This document shows positions 17,390-26,389 of a DNA stretch of 64,000 nt, piece by piece. The stretch lies in NCBI RefSeq assembly GCF_040427915.1, contig NZ_JBETXJ010000002.1, forward strand, positions 248,001 through 312,000. Reading direction: 5' to 3'. The first letter of the stretch is position 1. Each line of letters begins with the position of its first letter. The DNA comes from Gardnerella vaginalis. GTDB taxonomy: Bacteria > Actinomycetota > Actinomycetes > Actinomycetales > Bifidobacteriaceae. A program made the translations under genes and the position numbers. The notes below the pieces were generated by a model. That model made no database searches, was not told the origin of the DNA, and saw only the letters and a program-made list of their open reading frames with translations.

Positions 17390-18814
17390 TTAGTGACGCA
17401 TCTTGCGAACAGCAGCACCCATACCAGCAAGCATAGAAGCAGCCAAAGCAGTCAAAGCAACACCAACACCAGCATTACCAAGCTTCTCGCCAGCCTTACC
17501 ATGACCATTGCCACCCTTAGCAAGCTCACCCTTAGCAGCAGCAGCCTTACCAGCAGCAGCACCAGCAGCGGCTGGAGCAGCAGCCTGAGCCTTAGCAGCC
17601 TCAGTCTTCTTAGCAGAAGCCTGAGCAGCAGGACCAAACTTACCATTCAAAGCATCAGCATAAATCTGCTTCGTACCAGGAACAGCTGGGAAATCAGCAG
17701 CCAAAGGATCAGAAGTCACAACAGGAGGAAGAGCAGCAGGATTCACACCCAAACGAACTGCATCGTTATAAGCATCCTTATACTCAGCCAAAGCCTTGTT
17801 ATAAGCAGCAACAGCAGCGAAAGCAGCATCACGAGCAGCATTAAACTCAGCTTCAGCCTTCTGCTCAGCATCAAAAGCACGCTGCTCATGAGCATGAGCA
17901 CGGTTCACTGCATCACGAAGAGCAGTTTCCTTAGCAGAATTATTCTCACCAGAAGCCAAGAAATCAGTCAAATCCTGGTTAGCCTTCTCAGCAGCAGCCT
18001 TACGAGCAGCAAGCTCAGTCATAGTGTCAAGAAGAGTCTTCCTCTTAGCAGCATAATCAGCCTTCTTCTCAGCAAGATTATTATCAGCCTCATCCAAAGC
18101 AAGCTTAGCCTCATACACGTAATGAGCAGCAAGCTTCTTCTTAGCAGCATCAGACAAGTTCAACTTACCAAGATCCTTGATCTTCTCATCAGGAGTGGTA
18201 GTATCATCCTTCTTGTCGTCCTTCTTGTCATCCTTCTTAGGAGCCTTCTCATCATCCTGCTTTGGAGTACCATCAGGATTCTCCTGACGCAAAGTACCAT
18301 CTTCCTTAAGGAATGGATGATATGACTGACCATACTGGGAATGCTCATAAAGATCCTCAGCAGCCTTAGCATCCTCAGCATCCTTAGCATCCTGAAGCTT
18401 CTTAGCAAGTTCAGCTGCAGAGAAATCATCTGTAGACTTGCGTAAAGCTGCATTAGCCTTACGCAACTCAGCCTTCTTAGATGCAAGAGTTGCATTAGCT
18501 GTGTTCATCGTCTCAAACAAACCCTTGCCAGTATTATCCTTCTGGTAATCAGATTCTTTCTTACCTTGATTAGCAGCTAAGTAAGCTTTAAGACCATCTT
18601 GGTATGCCTTGGTTGCTTCAGTTGCGGAATCCTGAGCAGTTTTAACATCAGCCTGAGCAGTTGCAGCTTTAGTCTCAGCATTAGTCTTAACAAGGAGGGC
18701 TTCTGCATAAACCTCGTTAGTGTAATCACCAGCGAATGCTGGGGTTGCCATTGCAAAGCCAGCAAGCAAAGTAGCGCCAGCAGCGAAAGCGGCGATAGCC
18801 TTCTTATTCATCAT
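17390..18814 (-). CDS. Secreted alanine-rich coiled-coil surface protein
   Basis: Not matched to a named family. The start at 18812-18814 (MMNKKAIAAFAAG) has an AAAGGA ribosome site and gives a signal peptide ending ATPAFA before GDYTNEVYAE. The mature protein is mostly long Ala/Lys/Glu/Asp helices with heptad-like spacing, broken by a charged DDKKDDKKDD segment near residue 200. The end has an Ala/Gly-rich stretch, a hydrophobic helix (VGVALTALAASMLAG) and a basic tail (RKMRH), the layout of a wall-anchor signal but without LPXTG; KLGNAG is where it would be. Alanine codons are almost all GCA/GCT with few rare codons, suggesting high expression. Its promoter spacer contains a G10 tract, so expression is probably phase variable. 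A role in adhesion or surface shielding is inference. Confidence 0.75.
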   Translation of the reverse strand: MMNKKAIAAFAAGATLLAGFAMATPAFAGDYTNEVYAEALLVKTNAETKAATAQADVKTAQDSATEATKAYQDGLKAYLAANQGKKESDYQKDNTGKGLFETMNTANATLASKKAELRKANAALRKSTDDFSAAELAKKLQDAKDAEDAKAAEDLYEHSQYGQSYHPFLKEDGTLRQENPDGTPKQDDEKAPKKDDKKDDKKDDTTTPDEKIKDLGKLNLSDAAKKKLAAHYVYEAKLALDEADNNLAEKKADYAAKRKTLLDTMTELAARKAAAEKANQDLTDFLASGENNSAKETALRDAVNRAHAHEQRAFDAEQKAEAEFNAARDAAFAAVAAYNKALAEYKDAYNDAVRLGVNPAALPPVVTSDPLAADFPAVPGTKQIYADALNGKFGPAAQASAKKTEAAKAQAAAPAAAGAAAGKAAAAKGELAKGGNGHGKAGEKLGNAGVGVALTALAASMLAGMGAAVRKMRH

Positions 18815-18934
18815 TTTAATTTCCTTTCTTCTTCTCCTCCGTGCAGGTACACGAAGAAAAATTTTAAACATCCAACAACATTCAAAACATTGTGGATAAC
18901 TACCAACCAGAGCATCTAGCTAGCAGCTGTTATT

Positions 18935-18965
18935 AACATACCCCCCCCCCGTTTAAAAAAGTCAA
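18935..18965 (-). promoter_or_regulatory. Putative phase-variable promoter with G10 spacer tract
   Basis: On the minus strand TTGACT (18960-18965) is followed by a 19-bp spacer, nine bases plus ten consecutive G (18941-18950), then TATGTT (18935-18940). Loss of one or two G would bring the spacer to 18 or 17 bp. Transcription would begin about 115 nt before the surface-protein start codon. Confidence 0.65.
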
Positions 18966-19308
18966 GAGGCAATCACACAAAACAAACAGAAAAAAATAAT
19001 GTTACACACAAACTAATCCACAATAAAAACTATTTTCACCATAATATTTGTGGATTAACACTAATAAAACCGTAAAAACACATTGTTTCAAGGTTTTTAA
19101 AGAATTTTCCCAGACTTTTCTCAGGAAACTACTCAGACAAGAACACTAACACTATAAAACCATTGAAAAATCAACATTCCACTCAACCCACACACGCAAC
19201 ACGCCGACACCACACTAACACCAAACTAACACCGCACAAACATCACACCAAACCGAATACCACACTGGCGCCAGATCAAATGCCACACTACAAGACAATC
19301 GCACCCAA
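18966..19308. other. Non-coding AC-rich stretch
   Basis: About 340 bases upstream of the surface-protein promoter. The plus strand becomes strongly A/C-rich (many ACAC and CCACAC words) towards 19250. I see no gene, RNA or convincing regulatory site in it. Confidence 0.5.
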
Positions 19309-19315
19309 TTAAATT

Positions 19316-19468
19316 CCCGCGTTTGTTCCCTTTCTGAGCAAATATAGGAACAAATGCGGAAACACTTGCCCGTGTTTGTTTACGTATTTGGCAATTTTGG
19401 AAACAAATGCAGGAACACTTTCCCGAGATTGTTTACACATTTGGCGATTTTGGAAACAAACTCGGGCA
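19316..19468 (+). repeat. 53-bp palindromic tandem repeats (three units)
   Basis: CCCG words at 19316, 19369 and 19422 give an exact 53-bp period; each unit is an inverted repeat closing with GGAACAAATGCGG, GGAAACAAATGCAGG or GGAAACAAACTCGGG. Same family as 11182-11353. Confidence 0.8.
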
Positions 19469-19510
19469 AAAAGAAACAAAACAAGAGAAGTCACTTCAAT
19501 TCGCTGAGCT

Positions 19511-19535
19511 TGAAAAGGCAGGTCGTCGCGCAACT
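19511..19535 (+). repeat. Module C tail, left edge of the accessory island
   Basis: TGAAAAGGCAGGTCGTCGCG followed by CAACTAG matches the conserved end of the three-hairpin repeats. A direct-oriented partner is at 28999-29027 on the other side of the island. Confidence 0.6.
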
Positions 19536-19642
19536 AGCGAATCCATGCAAGAAATCGATAAGCGCGCAGAAACTGTACTGCACGCATACACTAAAACGAG
19601 GTAAATATCAGTATTAAGCGCAGAATTAAAAAGTGATTAAAC

Positions 19643-20503
19643 TCAATTTTTTAGCGCGGAATCCAAACTCTTTATTCCAGAATTATTCAAATTCTCAAGA
19701 GATAAAATCTGCGTTCGCGCCAAATTTCTAAGTTCCACCATTCGATCTGCCTGTGGCAAACCCTTAGAAATCAAAACAGCGTTATAGCTTTCCATATTCG
19801 CCAATACAAGAAGTTCATTAATACTCGCCTCGTCTCGAATGTTGCCTTTTGACTTAGGATTTGCATCTCTCCATTGTTTAGCAGTCTTATTAAACAGTGC
19901 AACATTTAACAAATCTGCTTCATTTGCATACTTATACATCAACTGCTCAGGAGTCAAATCCTTCAACAAATATTCTTTAATAGCATCCGTATGAATCTTG
20001 TAATTAATCTTCGAAATCTCACGGTTCAAATTCCAATTCAGTGAAAGCCTTGAGTTCTCATCAGATTTAAGTCTTTGATAATCTTTGATAATATATAGTT
20101 CAAATTCTGCTGAAATCCAAGCTGCAAACTTAAATGCTATATCTTTATGAGCGTAAGTTCCACCATACTTACCAGATTTAGAAACTATGCCAATAGCATT
20201 TGTTGATTCTACCCATCTTTTAGGAGATAAAGTAAAAGCATTAGAACCAGCCTCATTCTTAAAGGAGTCGAATTCGACCCCTTTAAAATTCGGGTTGTTA
20301 ATACTCTCCCACAATCCCAAGAATTCAATAGTATTCTTCACTCTCAGCCAGTTTTTAACAACATCTTTAGGCTCTTCTTTGTTTTTATATCTCGCAATAT
20401 CGGTTAAACTAACGTAATCATTCATAAAATCTTCCGTATAAACCTGAATTGTAAAGCCTTTTGCCTTAATAATATCTTTTTTAATATTTGACACATTAGA
20501 CAT
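19643..20503 (-). CDS. KilA-N domain protein
   Basis: A 286-residue protein whose N-terminal half matches the KilA-N DNA-binding domain: YVSLTDIARYKN (about 30-41), VVKNWLRVKNTIEFLGLWE, then WVESTNAIGIVSKSGKYGGTYAHKDIAFKFAAWISAEF, the diagnostic segment (each part short of the whole domain). Such proteins are typical of phages and mobile islands and are often antirepressors or regulators. The ATG has a strong AGGGGG site. It lies downstream of the Type ISP enzyme, separated by 400 bp that hold three 18-bp palindromes, which are possible targets, although that is only inference. Confidence 0.85.
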   Translation of the reverse strand: MSNVSNIKKDIIKAKGFTIQVYTEDFMNDYVSLTDIARYKNKEEPKDVVKNWLRVKNTIEFLGLWESINNPNFKGVEFDSFKNEAGSNAFTLSPKRWVESTNAIGIVSKSGKYGGTYAHKDIAFKFAAWISAEFELYIIKDYQRLKSDENSRLSLNWNLNREISKINYKIHTDAIKEYLLKDLTPEQLMYKYANEADLLNVALFNKTAKQWRDANPKSKGNIRDEASINELLVLANMESYNAVLISKGLPQADRMVELRNLARTQILSLENLNNSGIKSLDSALKN

Positions 20504-20793
20504 AATTTCCCCCTAATTTTTACGCAAATCTACGCAAATAGTTGCTTTATTTGATTTGTTTACTTTATTTCTATGCGCTTAACACAAAACCCATGAATCA
20601 CAAGCAAAATTACAAAATCAAGCACAAGCCATATAACATCTAACAACTAGTAGAAAACTAGCATGCATCAGCGCATAAACATAATTCTATAAGATTTCAC
20701 AGATAAGAATCAACAAACTCGGATTATTCCCCAAAACTCAAGCAAAATAAAGAGCTAATCCTCAAAACAATGCTCTAACTAAACTAGCGCAAG
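20504..20793. other. AT-rich gap between KilA-N gene and palindrome array
   Basis: Apart from the KilA-N ribosome site and the palindromes that follow, I see no coding sequence or clear hairpin terminator here. Confidence 0.5.
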
Positions 20794-20890
20794 TTGGAAG
20801 TCTACTTCCAAGTTTAGTGCAAAATGGCAAAAGTTGGAAGTCTACTTCCAAATTCTGCAAAACTAGCTAAGATTTGGAAGTCTACTTCCA
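20794..20890. repeat. Three 18-bp palindromes at exact 40-bp spacing
   Basis: TTGGAAGTCTACTTCCAA occurs at 20794 and 20834, and all but its last base at 20874. Each has 7-8 bp arms around TCTA. The 22-bp intervals between them are unrelated. They lie just after the stop of the Type ISP gene. Possible operator array, RNA hairpins, or recombination sites; no cas genes and too short for CRISPR. Confidence 0.8.
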
Positions 20891-20905
20891 GCCACTCTAC
20901 ACTTT

Positions 20906-23900
20906 CTAATTCCACGCATCTGGCCAGCAATCTGGCTTATTAGTGATTTCGTTAAGTTTTGGCAAACCGTCAATAATGTTCATTGTTTCTACGCTAACGC
21001 GAACTACCTTTTTAACCAAATCAACAATATAGCGCGGATTATCGCAAGCTTCGTTTGGATTTCGTACAATACCAGTCTTCTTATCTACAACTACTTGATA
21101 TCGCTCAATCAGCCATTTGATTGCACTTTTACCGTTCACAACATACCTGTATGCTTGCAAAGGAATATTTTCAAGCACAAGATTTTGAGATACTTGCAAT
21201 ACCTTTAAATCGTCCTCTTTTTTGCCAGTTTCTGGATTGACGATTTTGCGAGGATACTTCATTTTGATTGTTTCGCCAGGATTTTCACTGTCTCCTACTT
21301 CGCAAATATCATCCCACGGCTTAACTTTTTCATAGTTTAAGTGCAATTTAGCGAGTTTTTCACCAGCTTTTTTGAAAGCTAAGAAGTCTTGAGCTAATGG
21401 AATTCGAGGTAAGTCTTTTTGCAAATTATTAGCAAAGCGACTGCGATAATCCGAGCTGTGCAAAACTCCGTAAACATAGTAGAAAATGTCTTCTTTAGTA
21501 ATAGTTAGACCAGGATATGCTGCTTGGAATACTGCTAAACCTGCGTCTGTGATTGCATCGTGACGCACGTATCCAGATTTATTTTCTTCAACATTGGTGC
21601 TGAAAAGATCTTGATCTTGGCACACCTTTTCGTACCAATAAAGTGGGAAACATTGCGAATCACCAACAAAATGTAGATCAGGAATAGAATTTGCAATTAA
21701 TACATAATTCCCAGATACACAAATCACCATATTTTCAGCACAAGAGGAAGAGTGTTGCTGACATGTCATTTCGCGCGCATTTTCATTATTAGCATATGAG
21801 GATATATTGCGGTTGCTGACATGTCCTTTCACCCGATTGTCTCCGACAATCGGGAAAATGCGCGGTTGCTGACATGTCATTTCATTCATTAACGAATCGA
21901 AATACAACCAAGACTTAGTAAAAGGTCTATACATTCCTTGCACGCAATGTTCTGGAACGTACGGAATATATGTACCTTTTTTAGCATAATCCTGTACTCT
22001 TCTTGACCAACTATATTTTGTAGTATCTTGCGGAAGTTGATTATTGTTATTTTGCAATTCTTTCATTGCATTATTAGTATTATCAATTAAAGTTCTTACG
22101 TTATCTTGCAACTTCAATAAAGACATATTCCAAACCCAAGCATCACGATTGGTTGCAACTCCGAGAGAATACATCTTAAATAATCCATCCGGCATTTTGT
22201 CAGGCTTATTAACCAATCCCATAGGAATGAAGCCATCAAAATTGCTATCTCGCTTATTTAGCCAATCACCATGCTCATCTTCATTAAGAATCTGCCACTG
22301 CGGATCTTCTTTAACAGCATTTTTAAGAATAGTAAATTTGTCTTCTCTAGTTAAATAATCGCCAATATCGCAATAATGAATAACGCCATGCTCTGCAGAA
22401 TTAGTATTCTTAACAAGCATTGTTATAGCAATAGTAGTTTTTGTACCATCTCCAAATACATTTTCTCTTTCTTTACGACGTTCTTCACCTTGAGTACGAG
22501 CATTCCCACGTAAGTTATATACATAAATCGAATTGAATTCTTTACTTATAGTTTTTCGCATTCCAGCTCCACTAGCACTAGAAAGCCAACCTCCATTAGA
22601 AACAAAGCATATAACACCATTATCTTCAATACGGTCACTCGCCCAACGGAATGCACGAATATAATGGTCATACAACTTACCATTTAGAGATGCATTGCTA
22701 AGTTTCACATACGTTTCTTCAATACGCTTATCTAAATGTTCATACTTAGTATTTTGATTACCAGTATTATCTTTATCCCCAGAACGGTAAGGAGGATTGC
22801 CAACAATCACTCGAATAGGTAAATGCAATTGATGTTCAACGCGCTCAGTATTCTCCGAAAAAGTAGTAGTATCAATCGGATCGTCTGGCTCATACATTTG
22901 GAAAGTATCCGCAAGAAGCGCACCAGCAAACGACTTATACTCTCCACCAACACGCGCATGATACGACTGCTCAATATTTACATCCATAATCATAGAAGCC
23001 AAAGGAACAATCTCATTAGAATGCAAATCATGCTCATACTTGTACGTTAAATTATCTAAAGGAATAAGTGACTCATCTTCAATAAGACGACAAATATACG
23101 TGCCAGTACCAGCAAAACCATCCAACACGTGTACATCACGGTTTCCAAGGCTTAAGCCAAACTCGTGCTTAAGAACACGATTAACCATGTGAAGCTGAGC
23201 ATCAACCACTTCAACAGGCGTATACACAATGCCAAGCTCATTAGCCATCTCGTTAAACGCAACCGAGAAAAAGTCGTTATAAATTTCCTTAACAAGATTC
23301 TGACGAGCCGAATCCTTAACAACTTGAGAAGCTTGCATCTTAACAGAAGAATACAAGTCTTGCAGCTTAGAATCACCTAAGTCTCTTGGCAAACCAGCAA
23401 GATACAAGCTTTCCAAAGCGCGATTCATACCCTTAACAATAGGATTATTCTCAATAACACTCGGATTATTAAATAAACTTTCAAAAATCGGGCGCGTAAT
23501 CTCATGCTGAGCTAAAACACTTACAGCTTGCTCTCTTGAATAATTAGAATTAAGACTATTGCGCAAACCTTGTAAGAACCTATTAAACTCTTCAACAGCA
23601 GCACCCGATTCCAACATTTCATCAATCGCTTGTGCGCGAGCAGTAGTAACTTGAGCAACGTCCTGAGTCCACTCATTCCAATACACCTTAGTTCCACATT
23701 TGCGCACAATTTGAGCATTAATTGAGCGACTCAAATCACGTAAAGAATCGATTTCAAAAACGCCTTGAGTAGCGTTAATAGAACCATCATCTCCATAGCA
23801 GGCATGACATAAATCATCACCTTGCGCATCTGAGCCAATAAGATGCGAGTTACCATTTTTATTAGCTTTAGCAACATTTAGCGCATCAAGTTTATTGCGT

Positions 23901-25966
23901 ACACTTTCTTCGCCAAGAACATCGACTTCAACAATATGATTAAGAGCATCAGTGTCTCCTAATGCAGCAGCATTAATCTTAGCTTCCAAACGCTCATCAT
24001 GGCCTCGAAGAGCATTAACAACTCTCCACACAATCTTATAAGCATCACTACTTGCTAAAGCCTCACTAGGGTCTACACCGCTAGCAACAAAAATAGGCAA
24101 AATAATATAACCAAATTCTTTACCCTCTGCTTTACGCATTACTCTGCCAACACTTTGAATAATCTCCACTCTGCTCTTACGCGAACTCAGGTAAATAATC
24201 GCATCTAAAGCAGGAACATCAATACCTTCCGCCAAGCAACGCGCGTTAGAAAGAATATGACAAGAACCATCTTCTGCAGCTAAAGCTTTAAGCTTTTGCG
24301 CGCGAGTAGAAGAATCCATGCTTCCATCAACATGATCCACTTCAAATTTAGTGTTTCCAGAAGCATCCAAAAGAGCATCACGCTCAGCAGCATCCTCTTC
24401 ACCAAGAGCTTTAGTATAAGCTTTAATAACTCGCTGAAATTCATTACTAAGCTGCTTCGAAGCCTTAATACTGGAAGCAAAAGCTATAGCATGATGCAAA
24501 ACGCGTTTAGCATCATCGGAACTCTGAATAGCATGTTTGCCAATATTTTTCAGCTCATTTGCATGACGACGATCAAAAAGAGCTTTCCAAATGCCAACAA
24601 ATTTAGCCTGATCATCAACTTCAATTGACGGGCCTGCAGACAAATGTTGCTGCATACTCTTAGGCAAGGCATCTTGACTTATTTGCATAACAACAATCTT
24701 GTAATCAGTAAGAATACCTTTTTCAACAGCCTTACCAAAACCAAGGTGGTAACACATGCGTCCATATGTTTTTTCATCGTCCATGCTTGCAATAGTCACA
24801 GCACCTTCAAGACTAGCTGCACGTTTAGCGCTCGTATCATAAATTCTAGGAGTTGCAGTCATATACAATCGTTTTGAGCATCGCAAAAAATCGTTATCAT
24901 GAACTTTTTGGAAGTAGCCTTCGTCTTCACCAACCAAGCCAGTTGTACGATGAGCTTCATCGCATATAACTAAATCAAAATCAGGTAAACCTTGCTCTTG
25001 AGCATCATGTAAAACTTGAATCGACTGATACGTACTAAACACAACATTAAGAGCATCAGGCTTGTGCTTAAAACGATGGACTAAAGTATAAGCGTTAGTA
25101 GTAGCTGGAGACGGAATATCGCTGATTTGACCATAATTATCTTCACTATCGATATTCGATGCTCCGCCATCCGAACAAACAACATACACATTGATTTTTT
25201 CACGAACTTGGTTCACCCAAGACTTCATTGTTTGACTTACCAAACTAATAGACGGTGCTAAAAACAGCACGGTTCCAAAACCACAAAATTCTTCTGCAAA
25301 ACGCAAAGAAGTCAAGGTTTTACCAGTGCCACAAGCCATTACAGCGAGCGCACGATCATGATTTCTTAACTCTGCACTAATAGCATCAATAGCTTCACGC
25401 TGATAATCGCGAGGCTCATTTACTTTTCTAGCGTTCGAAGGTTTTCCATTGAAATAATCACGCCAGTCAATATTTGAACAGCTTATAGTCTCTTTATCAA
25501 TACGAACTATATCGATTCCATCAGCAACACTTTTATTAATATATTTTCTAAGCTCGCTAGTAATTCCAGGAGCACTATCTGCAATAATATAGTGACTGTA
25601 TTGTTTATCTGCTAAAGCGTTAGCAAAGAACGTACTTAAATTTTTATTGCTTAACTTTTCTTTGTAGCATTTTGCTTGAATTGCCCAATACTCTCCATCT
25701 GTATCTTGAGCCACAAGATCTATGCCAATGTCTTTGCTTCCTGGATTGGTTGGAGAATCGTTCCACATCCAAACATTTGTAAATCTACTTTTCCACTCTG
25801 GACTTGTTTGCAAGAAGTATCGAATAGCAAGTTCCCAAGATGTGCCCTTTTGACGCTGGTCTACTGAATCTTTAACAATACGATTTATAACATCATCTAC
25901 TGTGAGATTTTCGTTATCAATCTCATCATTGAGATTGTAAGACTTAGCGCTTGCATAATCAGTCAT
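20906..25966 (-). CDS. Single-chain Type ISP restriction-modification enzyme
   Basis: One polypeptide of 1686 residues combining nuclease, translocase, methyltransferase and target recognition, as in the LlaGI/LlaBIII class. The Mrr-like nuclease shows GIDLVAQDTDGEYWAIQAKCY (about 75-95, D...E...QxK). The SF2 helicase shows MACGTGKTL (Walker A), CDEAHRTTG (DEAH box) and QSVGRVMRKAEGK (motif VI). The adenine methyltransferase shows VLDGFAGTGTY (motif I) and GNPPY (motif IV). The C-terminal third is the target-recognition part. It should methylate one strand of an asymmetric site and cut unmodified DNA after head-to-head translocation. ATG at 25964-25966 is preferred over 25981 because AGGAGAG lies 4 nt upstream. 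The recognition-domain segment at 21753-21884 holds three copies of a 17-bp repeat. Confidence 0.92.
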   Translation of the reverse strand: MTDYASAKSYNLNDEIDNENLTVDDVINRIVKDSVDQRQKGTSWELAIRYFLQTSPEWKSRFTNVWMWNDSPTNPGSKDIGIDLVAQDTDGEYWAIQAKCYKEKLSNKNLSTFFANALADKQYSHYIIADSAPGITSELRKYINKSVADGIDIVRIDKETISCSNIDWRDYFNGKPSNARKVNEPRDYQREAIDAISAELRNHDRALAVMACGTGKTLTSLRFAEEFCGFGTVLFLAPSISLVSQTMKSWVNQVREKINVYVVCSDGGASNIDSEDNYGQISDIPSPATTNAYTLVHRFKHKPDALNVVFSTYQSIQVLHDAQEQGLPDFDLVICDEAHRTTGLVGEDEGYFQKVHDNDFLRCSKRLYMTATPRIYDTSAKRAASLEGAVTIASMDDEKTYGRMCYHLGFGKAVEKGILTDYKIVVMQISQDALPKSMQQHLSAGPSIEVDDQAKFVGIWKALFDRRHANELKNIGKHAIQSSDDAKRVLHHAIAFASSIKASKQLSNEFQRVIKAYTKALGEEDAAERDALLDASGNTKFEVDHVDGSMDSSTRAQKLKALAAEDGSCHILSNARCLAEGIDVPALDAIIYLSSRKSRVEIIQSVGRVMRKAEGKEFGYIILPIFVASGVDPSEALASSDAYKIVWRVVNALRGHDERLEAKINAAALGDTDALNHIVEVDVLGEESVRNKLDALNVAKANKNGNSHLIGSDAQGDDLCHACYGDDGSINATQGVFEIDSLRDLSRSINAQIVRKCGTKVYWNEWTQDVAQVTTARAQAIDEMLESGAAVEEFNRFLQGLRNSLNSNYSREQAVSVLAQHEITRPIFESLFNNPSVIENNPIVKGMNRALESLYLAGLPRDLGDSKLQDLYSSVKMQASQVVKDSARQNLVKEIYNDFFSVAFNEMANELGIVYTPVEVVDAQLHMVNRVLKHEFGLSLGNRDVHVLDGFAGTGTYICRLIEDESLIPLDNLTYKYEHDLHSNEIVPLASMIMDVNIEQSYHARVGGEYKSFAGALLADTFQMYEPDDPIDTTTFSENTERVEHQLHLPIRVIVGNPPYRSGDKDNTGNQNTKYEHLDKRIEETYVKLSNASLNGKLYDHYIRAFRWASDRIEDNGVICFVSNGGWLSSASGAGMRKTISKEFNSIYVYNLRGNARTQGEERRKERENVFGDGTKTTIAITMLVKNTNSAEHGVIHYCDIGDYLTREDKFTILKNAVKEDPQWQILNEDEHGDWLNKRDSNFDGFIPMGLVNKPDKMPDGLFKMYSLGVATNRDAWVWNMSLLKLQDNVRTLIDNTNNAMKELQNNNNQLPQDTTKYSWSRRVQDYAKKGTYIPYVPEHCVQGMYRPFTKSWLYFDSLMNEMTCQQPRIFPIVGDNRVKGHVSNRNISSYANNENAREMTCQQHSSSCAENMVICVSGNYVLIANSIPDLHFVGDSQCFPLYWYEKVCQDQDLFSTNVEENKSGYVRHDAITDAGLAVFQAAYPGLTITKEDIFYYVYGVLHSSDYRSRFANNLQKDLPRIPLAQDFLAFKKAGEKLAKLHLNYEKVKPWDDICEVGDSENPGETIKMKYPRKIVNPETGKKEDDLKVLQVSQNLVLENIPLQAYRYVVNGKSAIKWLIERYQVVVDKKTGIVRNPNEACDNPRYIVDLVKKVVRVSVETMNIIDGLPKLNEITNKPDCWPDAWN
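21753..21884 (-). repeat. Three 17-19 bp direct repeats inside the Type ISP recognition region
   Basis: GTTGCTGACATGTCATTTC (plus strand) occurs at 21753 and 21865, and with one change at 21812. On the coding strand the outer two are read as EMTCQQ and the middle one in another frame as GHVSNR. A 10-bp hairpin (CCCGATTGTC/GACAATCGGG, 21833-21854) lies between the last two. Confidence 0.75.
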
Positions 25967-26122
25967 AGTACTCTCCTGCAATCTAAAGTCACTCTATTGT
26001 CACTCTAAAGTCACTAATAAGCACGATATAGAAAAACAAATTACTCTAATTCTACCGCCATTAATAACTATAGAAGTATAGCGTTTAATAAATTCACCCA
26101 CCCACACCACAAAAGAACTAGT

Positions 26123-26389
26123 TTATGTTTGAAAGTCTCTTACAGTCACTCCCACCGCAGTGAGCATATAAATACCTTGCTCAGTAAAAGCATAAGGAAG
26201 ATCTCTGCGACCACCCCAACTTGATGTAGAATTTTTCGACATCAAGTTTTCGAACTCATCAGCGGTTAGCTTAAACATAAAGTCGTTATCAAATTTTTCT
26301 ATGTTATTTTTTACCTGCTCGTTGAACCTTGCTGTAGTGTACCCATAAATCTCAGCAATCTCAAAATCAATCGCAAGAGAATAACACAC
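26123..26389 (-). pseudogene. ORF6N-domain remnant
   Basis: Eighty-eight codons, starting with GTG immediately after the stop of the upstream gene, encode most of an ORF6N domain: EIAEIYGYTTARFNEQVKNN, then FDNDFMFKLTADEF and SSWGGRRDLPYAFTEQGIYM. Intact phage-type proteins begin with a further strand and usually continue with a C-terminal domain. Here both ends are missing and the frame stops after VTVRDFQT. It is probably a fragment left by recombination, though a short expressed protein is possible. Confidence 0.65.

Noticed and set aside
18941-18950. C10/G10 tract as a sequencing or assembly artefact
   Set aside because: It cannot be excluded from sequence, but its place exactly between good -35 and -10 elements argues for a real feature, so it is kept as a finding.
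20794-20890. Three repeats with regular spacers as a mini CRISPR array
   Set aside because: Repeats of 18 bp and intervals of 22 bp are too short, the repeats are full palindromes, and there are no cas genes.
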